A DNA stretch of 64,000 nucleotides from Paractinoplanes toevensis (GTDB taxonomy: Bacteria > Actinomycetota > Actinomycetes > Mycobacteriales > Micromonosporaceae), in assembly GCF_018332695.1 (NCBI RefSeq), contig NZ_BOQN01000033.1, positions 1-64,000 of the forward strand, read 5' to 3'. Shown here one piece after another: positions 51,534-61,100 of this stretch. Positions within the stretch are counted from its first letter, which is position 1. The number at the start of each line of letters is the position of its first letter. The notes beneath the pieces are model-generated. The model had not been told where the DNA came from. It saw only the letters and a program-made list of their open reading frames with translations, and did no database searches. The position numbers and the translations under genes were made by a program.

Positions 51534-53393
51534 TCAGACGATTTGCAGGGCCCGCATCAGGTCGAGGAGGCCGGCGCCCTGGAAGTCGCGCCGCCGGCCG
51601 AGGTCGATCGCGGAGTCGAGGAAGATCCGCTTGACCCGTTCGGGCTCTCCGATGAATTCGCGCCGCACCGACAGCAGGGCCGCCACGGCCCCGGAGACGT
51701 GCGGCGCGGCCATGCTGGTGCCGGTGTCCTCCACGTAGACGGCCCGGTCGGCGGGCGCTTCCCGGCCCGCGCCGACCACGGCGTCCAGATTGGCGCCGGC
51801 CGCGCACGAAGTGATGCGCTCGCCCGGGGCCAGCAGGTCGGGCTTGTCCCGGCCGTCGCCGGTCGGGCCCTTGGAGGAGAAGTACGACACCCCGTACAGG
51901 TGCGGGGAACTGCGGTGGGTCGAGCCGACCGTGATGGCCAGCTCGGCGTTGCCCGGGTCGTTGACGCTCATCGCGAACCCGAACTTGCGGGGCGCCGCCA
52001 TGTCCGCGTTGACCGTGCCGTACCCGGAGTTGCCGGCCGCCACCACGACCACCACGCCGGACCGGACCAGCCGGTCGACCTCCTGGCACAGTGGGCTGCG
52101 CCCGCACGCGAACCACTCCGGCTCGAACTCGTAGCCGAGGCTGATGTTGACGCCGTGGATCCGCATCGCCTCGACGCTGCCCTTGTTGATCTCACGCACG
52201 TACGCCAGGGCCTGGATGACCCGGTGCACCTGGTCCCGGTCGGTGCCCCCGCCGCCGCCCACCGCCTTGAGGCTGACCAGGCAGGCCCGGGGCGCCATCC
52301 CGGCCAGCAACGCCGGATCGACCGTGCGTGGCACCCGCAGCGGGGTGGTGGTGCTCTCCACGTTGAAGCGGCTCTCGGTGACGTAGACCGCGCGGCCCTC
52401 CTCGGCCCGCAGCCACGGCCCGATCCCGCCCGCGATGATCCCGGCGACGTGCGTGCCGTGCCCGGAGGTGTCCACCAGGGCGCCCTCGGGTGTCGGGTCG
52501 CCGTCGAGCGGGAAGAAGCGGTGCAGGTCCCGCACCGACGGGTCGTCCAGGTTGTGGTGACCCGCGAAGTGCGGGTGCGGCGAGATCCCGGTGTCGACGA
52601 CGGCCCAGACGATCTTGCGGCCGTCCGCCTCGAACGATTTGCGCGCCGCGTCCGCCTTGATGGTCACGCAGGAGGTGTCGACGTGCCGGTGCACCGGGAA
52701 GTCCGGCCAGATGTGGTGGATCGTGCGTTCCGGCCAGGTGACCGGCACGGCATCCGCCGCCACCAGCCGCTTGACCTCGTCCCAGGTGAGCCGCCCGGCG
52801 AGATAGCGCCCGGCGACCCGCACCGGCGGGCGGGAACCCTGGCGCTGGGAGACCCGTCCCCACAGCACTTCCAGGTGTTCGAAGGCGTCCGGCGGCCCGG
52901 CCCGGTACTGCAGGTTGACCTCCGCCATCACCGGGATCGCCGGGTCGTTCGGGTCGAAGCCCAGCCGGGCGCGGACGGCCGGATCGCGCAGCGGAGTCGC
53001 GATCACCCCGGCCATGGCGGCCGGGCCGTCGAGGTCGGCCTCGGCCTCGTCCGCCGGTCGCGGTTGGGTGCTCAGCCGTTGCCGGGCCTGGCGGACGGCT
53101 TGCTTGCCGGCCTTGGTGACGGCGAACTCGACGGCCTCCTCCTCGCCGTCCGCGTCGACGGCGACCACTTCCACCAGCCCGTCGTCGCGCAGGGCCACGA
53201 TCGCCGCGGCCATCTCCCGCTGCCACAGCGGGGTCGTCTGAAGGCCGGCGTAGCCGCGGTCGTCGCGGTCGAACCGGTCGGCGTAGCGCAGCGCGACCTC
53301 GACCGCGATGCGCCGGCCGGTGTGTTCGGTGTGCGGCGGCAGGCTCGCGATCGCCACCAGCGTGCGCGCCTGCCAAATTTCCGGTGCGGCCAC
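51534..53393 (-). CDS. S8 (subtilisin-like) peptidase with N-terminal winged-helix-like domain
   Basis: A 619-aa serine protease without a signal peptide, so probably cytosolic. The N-terminal ~105 residues look like a winged helix (ALRYADRF, PLWQREMAAAIVALRDDGLV, a charged wing). A prodomain-like spacer follows. The catalytic triad is Asp267 (VVDTGISP), His312 (SGHGTHVAG) and Ser560 (TGTSMAAPHV). The GNSGYGTVNADMAAP segment and an insertion with GRSPLCQE are notable. The start is GTG 53393. The downstream hydrolase gene is 15 nt away. Secreted subtilases would need a signal; its absence hints at an internal effector role. Confidence 0.9.
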   Translation of the reverse strand: MAAPEIWQARTLVAIASLPPHTEHTGRRIAVEVALRYADRFDRDDRGYAGLQTTPLWQREMAAAIVALRDDGLVEVVAVDADGEEEAVEFAVTKAGKQAVRQARQRLSTQPRPADEAEADLDGPAAMAGVIATPLRDPAVRARLGFDPNDPAIPVMAEVNLQYRAGPPDAFEHLEVLWGRVSQRQGSRPPVRVAGRYLAGRLTWDEVKRLVAADAVPVTWPERTIHHIWPDFPVHRHVDTSCVTIKADAARKSFEADGRKIVWAVVDTGISPHPHFAGHHNLDDPSVRDLHRFFPLDGDPTPEGALVDTSGHGTHVAGIIAGGIGPWLRAEEGRAVYVTESRFNVESTTTPLRVPRTVDPALLAGMAPRACLVSLKAVGGGGGTDRDQVHRVIQALAYVREINKGSVEAMRIHGVNISLGYEFEPEWFACGRSPLCQEVDRLVRSGVVVVVAAGNSGYGTVNADMAAPRKFGFAMSVNDPGNAELAITVGSTHRSSPHLYGVSYFSSKGPTGDGRDKPDLLAPGERITSCAAGANLDAVVGAGREAPADRAVYVEDTGTSMAAPHVSGAVAALLSVRREFIGEPERVKRIFLDSAIDLGRRRDFQGAGLLDLMRALQIV

Positions 53394-53466
53394 GGTGCCA
53401 CCCTCAACGTCGGAAGAAGACGCTGGTCAGGATGGTCCTCGTGGCTCCTCGATCACAGTCGGTTAC

Positions 53467-53500
53467 CCGACCTTCGCCCTAACGGGCGACGAAAGGTCGG
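53467..53500 (-). terminator. Terminator-like hairpin at the end of the aldehyde dehydrogenase operon
   Basis: The two-part stem (CCGACCTT/AAGGTCGG outer, CGCCC/GGGCG inner, 4-nt loop TAAC) spans the stop codon of the aldehyde dehydrogenase gene. A 4-nt bulge weakens it. Confidence 0.4.
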
Positions 53501-54879
53501 CCATCGGCGAGCGGTGGGCCGGGGCGGTAGGCGGCGGGGGCGTGAATTACGCAGGTCTGCACGTATTCCGCCAGCCCTTCGGTGGCGTATTCGCGACCCC
53601 AGCCGGACCGTTTGACCCCACCGAACGGCGCCCGCAGGCTCATGCCGGTGCGGTTGTGCGTGTTGACGAAACAGAAGCCGGCCTCGAAACGCCGCGCGAA
53701 AGCCACCGCCCGCTCCTCGTCCGCGCTCCATACCGAAGCTCCCAATCCCAGATCCCCGGAATTGGACATTTCGATCACCGAAAGTTCGCTGTCGTAGCCG
53801 AGAACGGGCACCACGGGCGCGAATTGCTCGGCCACGACAATGGGGTCGTCCGGTTCCGGCGAGACCACCAGCGTGGGCCGCACGAAGTAGCCGGTCTTCT
53901 CGTCGGCGTTGAAAATTCCAAGATCGAAGTATCGGCCGCGACGCATGGCGGTGGCCGACTCCTGCGCCGCCGCCGAGATCACCGGGCCCATGGTCACGCC
54001 GTCGGCGAGCGGATCGCCGGTGACGAGCACCCGGGAGGCGGCCGCGCGGTAGGCGTCGACGAAGTCGCCGAGCCGCGGAGCCGGTACGTACAGCCGCTTG
54101 GCCGCCATGCACGCCTGGCCGCTCGTCGCGAACGTGGCCATCACCAGGCGGTCCATCGTCGCGTCGTCGAACGGCGCGTCGTCGAGGAACACTGCCGGGT
54201 CGTTGCCGCCGAGTTCCAGGACCGACGGGGTGAGCCGGTCGCCGGCCAGCGCCGCGACCGCCCGGCCACCGGCCGCGCCGCCGGTGAAGGCCACCTTGCG
54301 GACCAGTTCGTGACCGACCAGAGCGGCCCCGGCCGTGGCGCCGCCGTGCACGATGCGCAGTGGACCGCCGATGAGCCGGACGATCCGGTCGACGGTGAGC
54401 GGCGCGAGCGGCGACGGTTTCACCACGACCGCGTTGCCGGCTGCCAGGGCCGGGGCGATCTTCAGCAGGGACAGGATGACCGGCGCGTTCCAGGGCGTGA
54501 TCGCGGCGATCACGCCGTAGGGTTTCCGCTGCTTGATGAGCAGCCCGAGCTCGTCGTCGATCACTTCATCGGCGTACGCCGCAATTGCCTGCGCGACCAC
54601 CCACCGCAGGTAGCGGACCGCGAAGCCGATCTCGCCGCGGCAGTCGCCGAGCACCTTGCCGGTCTCCCGGGCGAGCAGCACCGACAGCTCGCTGAGCGCG
54701 TCCTCGATGGCCTCGGCGCCGGCGGTGAGCAGCGCGAGCCGGTCCTCGATCGGCGTCGCCGACCACTGTCGGAAGGCGGCGTCGGCGGCCCAGACGATCG
54801 CGTCCACCTCGTTCGGCGACGACTCGGCGACCGACCCGACGATCTCGTCGAACCGGGCCGGATTCTCCCGAGTGATCAT
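53479..54879 (-). CDS. Aldehyde dehydrogenase
   Basis: A 466-aa NAD(P)-dependent aldehyde dehydrogenase. Catalytic residues are in place: Asn131 (PWNAP), Glu222 (LELGGNDP) and Cys257 (GQACMAAKR). The family C-terminal FGGVKRSGWGREYATEGLAEY is complete. The start is ATG 54879, overlapping the stop of the 93-aa gene by 4 nt (ATGA); the 508-residue frame upstream belongs to other genes. Succinate-semialdehyde-type enzymes look closest, by FVNTHNRTG and the overall length. It is third in an IclR-linked operon. Confidence 0.93.
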   Translation of the reverse strand: MITRENPARFDEIVGSVAESSPNEVDAIVWAADAAFRQWSATPIEDRLALLTAGAEAIEDALSELSVLLARETGKVLGDCRGEIGFAVRYLRWVVAQAIAAYADEVIDDELGLLIKQRKPYGVIAAITPWNAPVILSLLKIAPALAAGNAVVVKPSPLAPLTVDRIVRLIGGPLRIVHGGATAGAALVGHELVRKVAFTGGAAGGRAVAALAGDRLTPSVLELGGNDPAVFLDDAPFDDATMDRLVMATFATSGQACMAAKRLYVPAPRLGDFVDAYRAAASRVLVTGDPLADGVTMGPVISAAAQESATAMRRGRYFDLGIFNADEKTGYFVRPTLVVSPEPDDPIVVAEQFAPVVPVLGYDSELSVIEMSNSGDLGLGASVWSADEERAVAFARRFEAGFCFVNTHNRTGMSLRAPFGGVKRSGWGREYATEGLAEYVQTCVIHAPAAYRPGPPLADGRPFVAR

Positions 54880-55157
54880 GAGTCGACCACGTACCGCGAA
54901 GCGATCATCGAGGTCCTCGGCGGCGACGACCGGGCCTGCACCGGGTCGGCGGTGCGCATGCCCTCGTAGTCGCGCAGGAGCGGGGTGAGCTTCGACTGTT
55001 CGCACTGCACCCGGTACGGATACCGGGTGTCGCCGATCGATAAACCCGGGTCGAGCATCGCGACCGGGCCGGCCCGCCGGTCCCCGAGGTCGTCGAGCGT
55101 CTCCCGGGTGGGCGGGTGGGAGGTGGCGGGGGACTCGGCGACCAGGGTGCGGTTCAC
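54876..55157 (-). CDS. Unknown 93-aa protein, translationally coupled on both sides
   Basis: I do not recognise this protein. It begins VNRTLVAESPATSHPP, then GPVAMLDPGLSIGDTRYPYR and ends SMIASRYVVDS; no signal peptide or membrane helix. Its GTG start overlaps the preceding stop by 4 nt (GTGA) and its stop overlaps the aldehyde dehydrogenase start by 4 nt (ATGA). This double overlap is strong evidence that it is translated, even though it is short. It could be a small subunit or an assembly factor of the operon's enzymes, or the end of an eroded longer protein. Confidence 0.68.
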   Translation of the reverse strand: MNRTLVAESPATSHPPTRETLDDLGDRRAGPVAMLDPGLSIGDTRYPYRVQCEQSKLTPLLRDYEGMRTADPVQARSSPPRTSMIASRYVVDS

Positions 55158-56026
55158 GTTTCGAGCCTCCCAGGGACGTAGCGCGCGTCCGGGTCGAGGG
55201 CGTCGTCCGGGCCGACGAGATCGGTGAAGGCGGCCCAGGGCATCCGGTCGACGCCGGCGGCGCTGCCGGTGTCGGCGATGGCGCGGTAGGTCAGCGACGC
55301 GGCCCGCAACGCGGCGAGCAGCGCGGCCATCGGGTGCAGGACCAGGCGAACGCCGACCTCGGCGAGGTCGGCGTCGGTCAGCGACGGCCGATTGCCGCCG
55401 GCTTCGGACCGATTGACGACGATGGGTACGCCGGGCAGGGCCGCGTGGATCTTCGCGAGTTCGCCGGGCGTGTCGACGCCTTCCGGGAGGACCGCGTCGG
55501 CTCCGGCGCCGGCGAACAGGCGGCACCGGCGGATGGCCTCGTCGAGCCCGTTGACGCCGTACGCGTCGGTGCGGGCGATGACGGCGATCTCCGGCACCTC
55601 GGCGGCCAGCGCCTTGACCTTGGCGGCAGCCAGGCCGGCGTCGATGACCTCCGTGCCGGCCAGGTGCCCGGAGCGTTCGGGACCGGCCTGGTCCTGGAGG
55701 TGCAGGCCGGAGATCCCGGCCCGGACGTAGGCGAGGGCGGTCCACACGGCGTACGCCGGATTGCCGTAGCCGGTGTCCGCGTCGGCCAGCAACGGCACCC
55801 CGCGCAAGGCCGGCACCAAGGTGTTCGCCCGGTCGGCGATCTGGGTGGCATGCACGAAGCCGAGGTCGGGCTGCCCGAGCATGAGGGCGGAGACGGCCGC
55901 GCCGGACAGGTGCACGGCGCGGTGACCGGCCCGGACGGCGAGGGCGGCGGTGATCGGGTCGTAGACGCCCGGCACGTGGGTGACGGTTTCGGCGCGGAGC
56001 AATGCCCGCAGTTCATCGGCGCTCAT
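55154..56026 (-). CDS. Isocitrate lyase/PEP mutase superfamily protein with altered active-site loop
   Basis: A 290-aa TIM-barrel enzyme of the PEP mutase/isocitrate lyase superfamily, which works on enolate-forming oxoacids or phosphonates with Mg. Metal-site residues are in DADTGYGNP (Asp82, Asp84) and ARTDAY. In lyases the mobile loop reads K(K/R)CGH with a catalytic Cys; here it reads ERSGH (117-121), Ser for Cys. The enzyme may thus be a decarboxylase or hydrolase rather than a classical lyase. First gene of the operon; divergent from iclR. Confidence 0.88.
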   Translation of the reverse strand: MSADELRALLRAETVTHVPGVYDPITAALAVRAGHRAVHLSGAAVSALMLGQPDLGFVHATQIADRANTLVPALRGVPLLADADTGYGNPAYAVWTALAYVRAGISGLHLQDQAGPERSGHLAGTEVIDAGLAAAKVKALAAEVPEIAVIARTDAYGVNGLDEAIRRCRLFAGAGADAVLPEGVDTPGELAKIHAALPGVPIVVNRSEAGGNRPSLTDADLAEVGVRLVLHPMAALLAALRAASLTYRAIADTGSAAGVDRMPWAAFTDLVGPDDALDPDARYVPGRLET

Positions 56027-56094
56027 GATTCATTCTGGCGGCTGTGCGGCGCGATACCACCCTCGACGCCGGTCAGCCGTTGAGCGGGACAGCG

Positions 56095-56109
56095 TTTCGC
56101 TGTGCGAAA
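56095..56109. promoter_or_regulatory. IclR operator candidate
   Basis: TTTCGC-TGT-GCGAAA is a perfect 6-3-6 palindrome in the gap between the divergent operon (starting 56026) and the IclR gene (56166). Confidence 0.65.
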
Positions 56110-56165
56110 TCGCAGGCTAGGCTTCCGCAAGGTCTGTTCCGAATCCGTTCCGGGGGAGTTTCACT

Positions 56166-56987
56166 GTGCCCACCCGCTCCGCACCCGCGGGCGCCCCGGC
56201 CGAGGACGAGAGCCAGTCGCGCTCCGTCGCCGCGGTCGAGCGCGCCATGGATATCCTGCTGTACTTCGGCCGCACCGAACAGCCCGACCTGGGTGTCACC
56301 GAGATCGCGTCCGCTCTCGGGCTCACCAAGGCCGCCGTGCACCGCATCCTGACCGCACTGCGCAGCCGTGATCTGATCACTCTCGACACCACCACCCGGC
56401 GCTACGCGCTCGGGCACGCCGCGGTGGCGCTGGGCCGGGCCTACCTGGCCCGCACGGACGTCCGCGCGATGGCCGCCCCCGAGCTCAAGTGGCTCTCCGA
56501 GCGCAGCCACGAGACCGCCACGCTGTCCCTGCGCCGCGGCGACACCCGGCTCTACGCCGACCAGGTCGTCCCCGACCAGGAACTGCGGCTGGAGGTCAGC
56601 CTCGGCATCCCGTTCCCGCTGCACGCCGGCGGCTCGTCCAAGGCGTTCCTGGCCTGGGTGCCCGACTACGAGCTCGAGACCCACCTCCAGCGGCACCCGC
56701 TCGAGCCGGTGACCGACAAGACCATCACCGACCCGGCCAAGCTGCGCAAGGACCTGGCCACCATCCGCAAGCGCGGGTACGCCACCTCGCTGGGCGAGCG
56801 GCAGGCCGGCGCCGCCTCGGCGGCCGTCCCGATCTTCGATCACGACGGGCACGTCGTCGCGGTGATCAGCGTGGCCGGGCCGGCCCTGCGGTTCAAGCCG
56901 GAACCCGGCTCGCCGGTGGTCGACGACCTCCTGGCGGCCGGTGCCCGGCTCTCCGCCCAACTGGGCTACGAGGCACCCACGGATTAG
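56166..56987 (+). CDS. IclR family transcriptional regulator
   Basis: A 273-aa regulator with an N-terminal winged helix (RSVAAVERAMDILLYFG, then EIASALGLTKAAVHRILTAL) and a C-terminal effector domain (about 105-265). GTG 56166 follows GGGGGAG by 7 nt. Divergent from the PEP-mutase-like/aldehyde dehydrogenase operon with a palindrome between, so it most likely controls that operon. Ligands of this family are usually small organic acids. Confidence 0.92.
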   Translation: MPTRSAPAGAPAEDESQSRSVAAVERAMDILLYFGRTEQPDLGVTEIASALGLTKAAVHRILTALRSRDLITLDTTTRRYALGHAAVALGRAYLARTDVRAMAAPELKWLSERSHETATLSLRRGDTRLYADQVVPDQELRLEVSLGIPFPLHAGGSSKAFLAWVPDYELETHLQRHPLEPVTDKTITDPAKLRKDLATIRKRGYATSLGERQAGAASAAVPIFDHDGHVVAVISVAGPALRFKPEPGSPVVDDLLAAGARLSAQLGYEAPTD

Positions 56988-57010
56988 CGAAGATCTGTCA
57001 CCATTCCGCC

Positions 57011-58039
57011 ATGCCTTCGATGCTCAGAGCGTCCGCCGCGATCCTGGCGATCGCCATGGCCGCCGGCTGCGCCACCACCACCACACCGGACGAGGCCCTG
57101 ACCCGGAAGGCAGACGGCACGGTCCCGTGGTTGGACGAGCCGATCGACAGCGTCTACCCCAGCCCGAGGACCCCGACCGTCGCCCCGGACAGCAAACCCT
57201 GCACGGCGGCGCAGCTGCGGGGCAGCCTGGACAGGTGGTCCACGGCATCCGGCGACACGGTGCTGGGCGGTCGCCTCCTGGGCGAGCTGGTCGTGCGGAA
57301 CACCTCCACCGTCGACTGCGTGCTGACCGGCCCGGCCGACGTCCACCTGTTCAGCAACGGCACCGAGGTGCTGGTGGACCACACCTCCAGCGTCACCGAC
57401 GAGGCGAAGCGGAAGAAAGTCCCGGTGCCCCGGGGCGGCCGGGCGTCCATGCGGGTCGACTGGTCCGGCCCGTTCTGCGGCACCGCGAAGCCGCCGTACG
57501 AACTGCGGTTGAACCTGCCGAACGAGGGCGGCGAGCTCCGGGCGACGATCACTCCGAAGGACCACCCGGCGTGCAGCGGCGACTCCGAAAGCCCCACCAA
57601 GCCGTCCTCGAGCCTCTCGGCCGGCATCTTCGACACGTTCGTGGAGCAGGATCCGATGACGACCGAACGCTCGCCCCTGTGGGACCTGACCGCCGCCGCG
57701 GAAGGCCCGCAGCAGGCCCACCCCGGCGACCGGATCACCTACACGGTCACCCTGACCAATCCCACCGCGAAACCGGTGACCCTGCTGCCCTGCCCCGGCT
57801 ACCTGCAGGAGCTGAGCGCGGAAGCCAACGGCATGGTCAACAGCAGCACCGCCCGGCTCTACCGGCTGAACTGCCACCCCGCCGACGCCGTCCCGGCCCG
57901 ATCCACGCTCCGCTTCGAGATGAGAACCACCATCCCCGAGCAGGCCAAGGGGATCGTGCGCATCGCCTGGCGGATCCAGACCCCGCAGAACCTGCCCAGC
58001 GAACATCTTGTCGGCCTGGTCACCATCCCGCTGACGTGA
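57011..58039 (+). CDS. Exported lipoprotein with DUF4232-like domain
   Basis: A 342-aa lipoprotein: lipobox MAAGC (Cys20), followed by a Thr/Pro-rich spacer and two beta-sandwich regions. The first (about 60-190) resembles DUF4232 (CTAAQLRGSLDRWSTA, LGELVVRNTSTVDCVLTG) with paired cysteines; the second (about 205-342) has a DUF11/CARDB-like start, GDRITYTVTLTNPTAKPVTL. Function unknown; it precedes the giant protein gene by 89 nt. Confidence 0.75.
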   Translation: MPSMLRASAAILAIAMAAGCATTTTPDEALTRKADGTVPWLDEPIDSVYPSPRTPTVAPDSKPCTAAQLRGSLDRWSTASGDTVLGGRLLGELVVRNTSTVDCVLTGPADVHLFSNGTEVLVDHTSSVTDEAKRKKVPVPRGGRASMRVDWSGPFCGTAKPPYELRLNLPNEGGELRATITPKDHPACSGDSESPTKPSSSLSAGIFDTFVEQDPMTTERSPLWDLTAAAEGPQQAHPGDRITYTVTLTNPTAKPVTLLPCPGYLQELSAEANGMVNSSTARLYRLNCHPADAVPARSTLRFEMRTTIPEQAKGIVRIAWRIQTPQNLPSEHLVGLVTIPLT

Positions 58040-58128
58040 GCGGGGCACACGGCAACGACTAAGATCTATAAAGTCTCCGTTCCGGGGCCGCCGATATCGA
58101 CGGCCCTGGATTTACGAAACGGGGACCC

Positions 58129-61100
58129 ATGAAACGACTATGGTCAATGGCGGCTGCCGCCGGGGCCGCGGTGGTGCTGCTTTCGGGGCCGGCGCTGTCC
58201 GGCACCGCGCAGGCCGCACCGATCGCACCGACTCCCGCCGACACCGCCACCGGCGACGACGGCCGCACCGACCGGGTGGCGCCGGCCGACCGCGACAAAC
58301 TTCTCGGCAAGGGCTGGCGCACGTCGGCCGACCGGATCTGGACGACCTCCGGCGACGCCAACGGCTTCCACGTGCTGACCGCCACCGCGGACACCGGCTA
58401 CACCTGGGAGACCGCGGCCAGCCTGTCCGAGCCCGGCTTCGACACCGACCGGTGGATCGGCAACGCCTGCGTCACCGGCTCCGGGCGGCGGCTCGTCGTG
58501 GTCTACGCGCCGCGGACCTTCACCAACAAGGCCGACCTCTTCGACCGCGGCGGGTTCACCGCCGTCGTCGACCTGAAGACCCACGTGGTCACCAAGCTCG
58601 CCGTGCAGACGTCGCTCGCCTACTTCAACCCCGGCTGCGGCGCGGGGGAGACGGCGGTGCTGTCCCAGTTCGACGGCAAGGACGGGGAGAGCCCGGCCGA
58701 CACCACCACGCAGAGCCGGCTGTTCACCGTCGACGCCGCGAAGCGCACGCTGTCCGCGCCGCTGCTGCTGAACACCGAGCTGAGCTCACCCGTACCCGTC
58801 AAAAGCGGCGGAATCGCCGCCGCCGCGGCCGGCGCGGTGGTCCGGATCTCGAACAAGGGCAAGGTCAGCCGGCAGGCGGCCGCCGCCGGTGTGCCCTTCC
58901 GGCTGGTCCCGGACGCCACCGGCGCGGTGACCTTCATGGACAAGACCGGAGACCAGACCCGGGTACGCCGAGCCGTCGGCCGCACCGTCACCGAACTCGC
59001 CCGTGGCACCGTGGCCGACGTCAACCTGGTCCGGGGTGACGCCGGCCGGGCGTTCATCACCGGCAAGCCGGCGCACGTGTCGACGCTGCCGAAATCGGTG
59101 CGCGCGGTCGGCGTGCCGGCCGGCAGCGAACTGTCCACTCGCGGCGACGTCGCCCTGACCGACGTCAAGGCGTCCGGCGCGGCCGACCCGGACGCCGCGG
59201 CCGGCTTGGCGGTCACCGCCAAGGTGCTCCCGACCGGCAAGCCGCTCGCGTTCCAGGTGAGCCCGGAGGTGCAGGGCCCGGAGGCGATCGCCGGCCGGGA
59301 CCCCAACCCGGTGCTCGGCGCCGCCGGCCCGGCCAAGGCGAAGAGCCTGGCCGTCGCCGGGTCGGCGAACGACCCGGTCGAGGACGAGCGTTACTGCTCG
59401 GTGCCTCGCAACGACGTCAACAACCAGGCCGTGCAGCCCAAGCCGCGCAACGTGGAGTGGGCGGTCGACGCGGCGGTCTTCGGCAAGCTCAACAACGTGG
59501 CGTCGCGCCCGGCCAACTGGAAGAACTACGGGATGCCGGCGTACGCGCCGCAGACACTCTTCCCGGCGCCGGCCCTGGCCGGTGGCGGCCGGGTGCCCGC
59601 ACAGATCATGCTGGGCATCATCGCCCAGGAGTCGAACATGTGGCAGGCCGCCAAGTACGCGCTGCCCGGTGTGCCGGCCAACCCGCTGATGGGCAACTAC
59701 TACGGGCGGGACATCTACAATGCCGACTCGTCCGACGACTGGGACATCAAGTGGGCCGACGCCGACTGCGGCTACGGCCTGACCCAGGCGACCGACGGGA
59801 TGCGGATCGCCGGTCACGAGAAGACCGACGAGAACGGCAACAAGGTCGAGGTGGCGCTGCCGTACCAGACGCAGCGGGCGGTGGCGCTCGACTTCACCGC
59901 GAACATCGCGTACGGCCTGAAGATCCTGCAGGAGAAGTGGAACCAGACGTACACGGCCGGGCTGAAGGTGCACAACGCCGACCCGTCCGCGATCGAGAAC
60001 TGGTTCTACGCGGTGTGGGCGTACAACTCGGGCTTCTACCCGAACAAGAACGACGGCCAGCCGTGGGGCGTGGGCTGGCTGAACAACCCGGCCAACCCGC
60101 GGTACGACCCGGCCCGGCACCCGTTCATGAGCGTCTACGACGACGCGCGTAACCCGCAGAACTGGCCGTACCCGGAGAAGGTGCTCGGCTGGGCGGCCAA
60201 CCCGATCACCGCCACCGAGTCGCCGGGCGTGGAGAAGGCCGGCTACAACTTCGCGTGGTGGGGCACGGTCGAGGACAAGGCGCTGGTCAAGCCGCCGATG
60301 TACACGTTCTGCACGACCGACAACACCTGCGACCCGAACTCCCGGGTCCAGCCGAACGACCCGGACGTCAGCAGCGAGAAGCCGGGCCCGTGCCTGCACA
60401 AGAACGCCTCCGGGCTGTACGACCTGAAGTGCTGGGCGCACAGCCCGGCCGGCTGGAAGACCGCGGCCGGCAACGCCTGTAACACCTGCGGGCACGAGCA
60501 GATCCGCTTCGACCCGGGTTACCCGTGGTGCTCGACGTCCGGCCAGACCGGCTGCGAGAGCGACGGGATCAGCTACCCGGCCTACTGCAACAGCTCGACC
60601 GGCGGCCTGCCGTCCGGGGCCATGGTGGTCGACGACGTGCCCTACAACGCTTCGTCTCCGCGCCCGTGCGGCACTCCGGTGGAGAACCAGGGCACGTTCA
60701 GCCTGTCGTTCGCCGGAGCCGGGAACGGCCTCTATCCGTCGAAGATCGACTTCCACCAGATCGGCGGCGGGTACGGCGGTCACTACTGGCGGGGCAGCAC
60801 CCGGACCTCGTCGGACGAGGGCGGCAAACTCCAGGTGACCGGCACCTGGCGGCTGCCCGGGGAGTCGGGCCAGCGCCGCGTGCAGGTGTTCGTGCCCGAG
60901 TTCGGAGCCTGGACCGAACAGGCGAAGTACACGATCAACCTGGGCGGCGGGGAGACCCGCTACCGCGTCATCAACCAGACGTGGCAGCAGAACAAGTGGG
61001 TCGACCTGGGCATCTTCGACTTCACCGGCACGCCCGAAGTCACCCTGACCACGGTGGCCAAGGACGGCACCGGCGACGACAGCGTCATCTTCGACGCGGT

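Noticed and set aside
50247..53615. A 1122-aa plus-strand frame over the subtilase and hydrolase genes.
   Set aside because: Same antisense artefact; the minus-strand proteins have intact catalytic triads.
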